A stretch of DNA of 64,000 bases from Notospermus geniculatus (Eukaryota > Nemertea > Pilidiophora > Heteronemertea > Lineidae), in the NCBI GenBank assembly GCA_002633025.1, contig NMRB01001017.1, positions 112,194 to 176,193 of the forward strand. The letters are read 5' to 3'. The notes under the pieces were generated by a model. It saw only the letters and a list, made by a program, of their open reading frames with translations. It was not told where the DNA came from and did no database searches. Both the position numbers and the translations under genes were made by a program. How positions within the stretch are numbered: position 1 is the first letter of the stretch; the number at the start of each line of letters is the position of its first letter. Below, in pieces: positions 60,590-64,000 of this stretch.

Positions 60590-60700
60590 TTGCGTTGCGT
60601 GTTTTGCCCCCGGCTTTGCGTCATTAGCATTGCATTCTGCCCCCGGCTTTGCGTCATTATGGCGATGTAACTGCGTCGCAGTTACGTCGTGGAAACGATG
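60590..60700. repeat. CCCCCGGCTTTGCGTCATTA repeat and GTAACTGCGTCGCAGTTAC palindrome
   Basis: TGCCCCCGGCTTTGCGTCATTA occurs twice 40 bases apart, followed by a 19-base palindrome. CpG-richer than its surroundings, but no promoter elements seen. Confidence 0.6.
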
Positions 60701-60739
60701 AATAGTAGCTGCGAGGGGTTCAATCCAGTGTCCAAGTGT

Positions 60740-60838
60740 TGTCCTCTCTATCACATGAAGAAGAATGGCCACAGCTGGGGATTGAACCTAGTCGCTGAGG
60801 TGACAGGTGCTGATATGTGCACTGCACCACTTTGACAG
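60740..60838 (-). mobile_element. Family B SINE fragment
   Basis: On the minus strand: CTGTCAAAGTGGTGCAGTG, GGTTCAATCCCC, CTTCTTCATGTGATAGAGAG. Upstream of the first recognised exon. Confidence 0.72.
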
Positions 60839-61167
60839 CCCTACATTATCATCATCATTAGCAAGTGCACTCATCCACATGGAAACCTCCCCCTGAGGAC
60901 ACCTCTACCAGGAGGACACCTCACGATGGGACATCATTTCCCTTTCTGAGGATTCGCAGTGTCAGATGCCCTATTTCAGTGAAGTGTTTTAAAACGTCAC
61001 CCATCTCACCCTAACTTTGTTGTGGATCCAATGTAACTGCGCAGAATAACACACACAATATGCCGCCAACAGGGTTTAACTGGAAGAACCTGTTCCTCAG
61101 AATCTTTTTGTGGAATCGCTGGCATTGAAACAAGATAATAGTGCTCTCAATGAACCTGAAAGCATCC

Positions 61168-61271
61168 TCCCACAGCAGGGGGTTTTACCTCCCTACTCTT
61201 CATCCACTCACTCATACAAACGCATGCAAGTGTATAGAGGAACGAGACCAAAGCCCTGCTGTGGGAGGATG
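61168..61271. repeat. CCTCCCACAGCAGGG hairpin family
   Basis: CATCCTCCCACAGCAGGGGG at the left, AAGCCCTGCTGTGGGAGGAT at the right: one of the best-preserved copies. Confidence 0.82.
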
Positions 61272-62511
61272 CCTCTAGGACACACAGATCCAATGCTCTC
61301 ATCCAGGAACCAGGAAATCGTTTTTTTTTCACCACAAGATTCTTTATGACATGAGGATGGTGGGTAATTACCGATGGTCAAAATTGGTGTATTTTCCCAC
61401 AATTACCCCAGTTTTGATCAAGACATGCCAACAAACTTGTCATCACTCACTGTGTGGTAAACAGACTCTTTGAGATGTTATGTTCGGAATTTTTTACATG
61501 GTACACATGTTTCACTTCCTTCCAATTCAACACAATTTCACCTTCATCACCTTCTTCACAGACTCGCTATACACCCTATACCCGCTCAGTGTTCAGTGAC
61601 GACGTCTGAGGGGGAATCTTTAGCCCCTTGCACTGCCGTACAAAAGGGACGGTCGCGGTTGACCACAACTTTGGAATTTTTTTGATGACGTGTAGCGGGG
61701 ACTTAGCTTGAGCGCTGGCTGATGGAAAGGTGTACAGTGCCAGGCCTTGATTCCTCAAAAGTTCATGAATGGAGATGGACTTGGTAGTCTAACAGCAACC
61801 GCAAACCAATTTCATTTTTTTCAACCCTGATTAGGTCAATCTTATTCTGTGGTTTTGCTTGGTATGATAAAGACACGACTACAAAATAAATAAATATCGT
61901 CAGAAGAAAAAATGTACCTGGGCTGAGCTCATACATGTACCTTCAAATCTCACACAATATATCGCCAGGAGTAATGTAATAAGTGTTCACATTGCGAGTT
62001 CCTTGTATGTCCTATTGTTAACAAAAGAAACTAATTTGGCCACTGTGTGCTTGGATGGGTTGGACAATGACAGATTATCTGTACAATAGGATGCCTTGGG
62101 CCATGTCCATAAATGACAAGGTATACTACAATAACCACTCTAAGATCATACATGTACTGTACTATATAGGCTTATAGTTGGGACTAAGCAAGACAGTTTT
62201 GTTGCCCTAGATTAGGATTGTGTATCTCTTCACTATCATTGAAATGTGGTTTGAAATGAAACGATCAACGCCTGCGATGATGCACCGCACGAGATGCTCC
62301 TTGAGTTCAACACCTCTACTCCCACACTCGCAATAAAGATACTGGTACGGAGTTTGTCGACCCTCAAGGCCCTGGCTGCTGCTCAACCAGGAAGGTGTCA
62401 GGGAGATGTGAAAGTAATCATTTCAAGCGGCTTCACATCATGACAGTGAAATTTGCTGAGAGCAGCAGCAGCATTGTTAATACCTCTATAGACAATATTG
62501 GTCACATTTAA

Positions 62512-63163
62512 TGTACAGCAGGAGGAAACCAGAGTGCCCGGAGAAAACACTGTCAGTCATAAGCCCCGTTTACACTGGTCACAGAAAAAGCGATCCGTGC
62601 TCGGACCGGTCCCGGCACGGTTCGTCATCTGGCGATCTGCCCCGTTTACACTGGCACAGTGGAACCGAGCCAGTTTAAGCGGGTCCCTCGAGCTCTCCAG
62701 TCAGTTCAGTCGATCGGAGGTACGAAAATCACACGAAAAATCAAACAACGACAACAACAAAATGGATGCCGCCATGGAAAATCACTCAAAAATTCCCGCT
62801 AATGACGTCATTCATAATTCGCACATGTGCAGAACACAATTTAGCAACCGAGCCGAGATCGGTTACCGTTTACACAGCAGTTTATCGAACCGATCCGATC
62901 TCGGACCGGTCCGAGATCACCTCCAACTGGTGGTCTCGGCACGGTTCGGTTTGGAACCGATCCTGGCACGCTTGTCCCGTTTACACTTGCTATTTTTTTG
63001 GTGATCCGATCTCGGACCGGTCCGAGATCGGTTATTTTTGCTCAGTGTAAACGGGGCTATTGATAGTCACCCTCTCTATCACATGGAGGATGGATCCAAC
63101 TGGGGATCGAACCTGGAACCTCAGAGGTGTGACAGGCGCTGAAGTTCCCACCACATCACTACT
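62512..63163 (-). mobile_element. Family B SINE split by a TIR element at 62562-63058
   Basis: SINE tail at 62512-62560 and head at 63060-63163 are separated by a 497-bp element. Its ends are AGCCCCGTTTACACTGG and GTGTAAACGGGGCT, and its interior is full of CGGACCGGTCC and CCGAGATCGG palindromes. No coding potential. Confidence 0.85.
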
Positions 63164-63514
63164 GAATTTTCACACTTTCATAAAAGTGAAATGGACACCT
63201 GTACCCATGATGGTCATGAATGACATGATAACTGCCGGAAATGACCTGGTCTATTTTCCTATACCAATCAGGACATCCGATATTATGAATGGCATTGTCT
63301 CGACAGTGTCCAAAGAGATAACACAAATGGCGCCATAAAAAATCACCAGAGAATCTTGTCTTAGGCCTATTTGTTGCCTGTCCAAGTTTTCAGAGTCTGC
63401 AAAATGACCTCTGCCATTTGCTGAAGGAGGATCTTGTCTTGTTGTACGTTGTCTATTCACAGCCTTCAGTCACACGAGCATTTTATTTCATTCTGCTCCC
63501 ATCTCCAGGGGGCA

Positions 63515-63780
63515 GATCAAGGATTCTGGTAAAGGGGGCACAGAAGGCCACAGGCAGACTAATGAAGGCGAGCGCAGAGCGCAGAGCCACAGCGGGGGGT
63601 CAGGGGCATCTCCCAATTTTGAAATCTAGAAGGCCATTGGTGCGATTTCCCAGCATCTGAGGGACAAATTACAAGGCACTTCTGTGGCACTTCGAAAAAG
63701 GGCAACTTTTCTAACGTTTGTTCACCGAAAAACAGGGGGGGAGGGCACGGGCCGGGTGTTCCCCCTGGATCCACGCCTGA
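63515..63780. mobile_element. GGATCCA-ended C/G-run element, second copy
   Basis: AGATCAAGGATTCTGGTAAA at the left and CCCCCTGGATCCACGCCTGA at the right, sharing AGGGGGCAC and the purine-rich centre of the copy at 22600-22770. Confidence 0.65.
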
Positions 63781-64000
63781 TTTCCCACTGCCTGGAGGCA
63801 GCCTGACAGACAGAAATAGTTTTGAGTCCTGGGTACCGACGGTTCTAAAAAGCCCTGTAGCAGTGTCTTATGTAAGTCATCTTGACATGTAGTCACTTCC
63901 CCTCTGACTACCCTCTTTTGGATTGAGTGGGGATAGATAGGAGTGATTGGAACGTTTGTCAGGGCAATCTATGATGAAACTGGTTCAGTCAAGTCAGATG

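Larger units (their letters stand above)
60365..64000. other. Right flank, upstream of the first recognised exon
   Basis: Beyond SINEs, hairpins and TIR elements, 60839-61167, 61272-62511, 63164-63514 and 63781-64000 show no recognisable exon, although upstream coding exons of the polycystin-like gene must exist somewhere to the right. Confidence 0.5.

Noticed and set aside
62270-62460. Coding frame near LEFNTSTPTLAIKILVRSLS
   Set aside because: About 55 codons with no acceptor or usable start and a stop before any donor.

Overview
This window is eukaryotic nuclear DNA, most likely from a marine invertebrate. The grounds are short spliced exons with GT-AG borders, introns of up to about 27 kb, tRNA-derived SINEs, many short inverted-repeat (MITE-like) elements and many minisatellites. 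I cannot name the species; amphioxus, hemichordate, echinoderm or mollusc would all fit. Nothing looks bacterial, viral or organellar.

The one gene I can support lies on the minus strand and crosses almost the whole window. Six exon positions (60220-60364, 58220-58318 or its duplicate 55483-55578, 52754-52932, 50114-50260, 34102-34424, 7100-7186) have acceptor and donor sites and join in matching phases (1|2, 2|2, 2|1, 1|1, 1|0, 0|0). Together they encode one complete eight-cysteine WSC domain followed directly by two PKD (Ig-like) domains. That combination points to a polycystin-1-like membrane/extracellular protein. Signal peptide, any LRRs, REJ, GPS, PLAT and transmembrane parts must lie outside the window or were not recognised, so both ends of the gene are missing. 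The exon for the second half of the WSC domain exists in two intact tandem copies, because a 2.1-2.8 kb block of intron and exon is duplicated.

The rest, over 98 percent of the sequence, is intron and flank filled with repeats. Left end (1-7.1 kb): a homogeneous 44-bp satellite, G/C-rich palindromes, SINE pieces and MITEs. The 27 kb intron (7.2-34.1 kb): a TIR element with internal 128-bp repeats, an 11.5-16.4 kb duplicated block split by one N, tRNA-like SINEs, a 35-bp repeat array with a 233-N gap, and several minisatellites. The 15.7 kb intron (34.4-50.1 kb): three more duplicated blocks and composite minisatellites. The 50-60 kb part: the exon cluster, a near-perfect 217-bp palindrome and the exon-bearing duplication. 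The right end (60.4-64 kb): SINEs, one split by a TIR element.

Several duplications meet exactly at an N or at the N gap and look like unmerged overlapping contigs, probably the two haplotypes of a heterozygous diploid. Others, including the exon-bearing one, are continuous sequence and may be real. No CRISPR array, rRNA, functional tRNA gene or intact transposase/reverse transcriptase gene was recognised.
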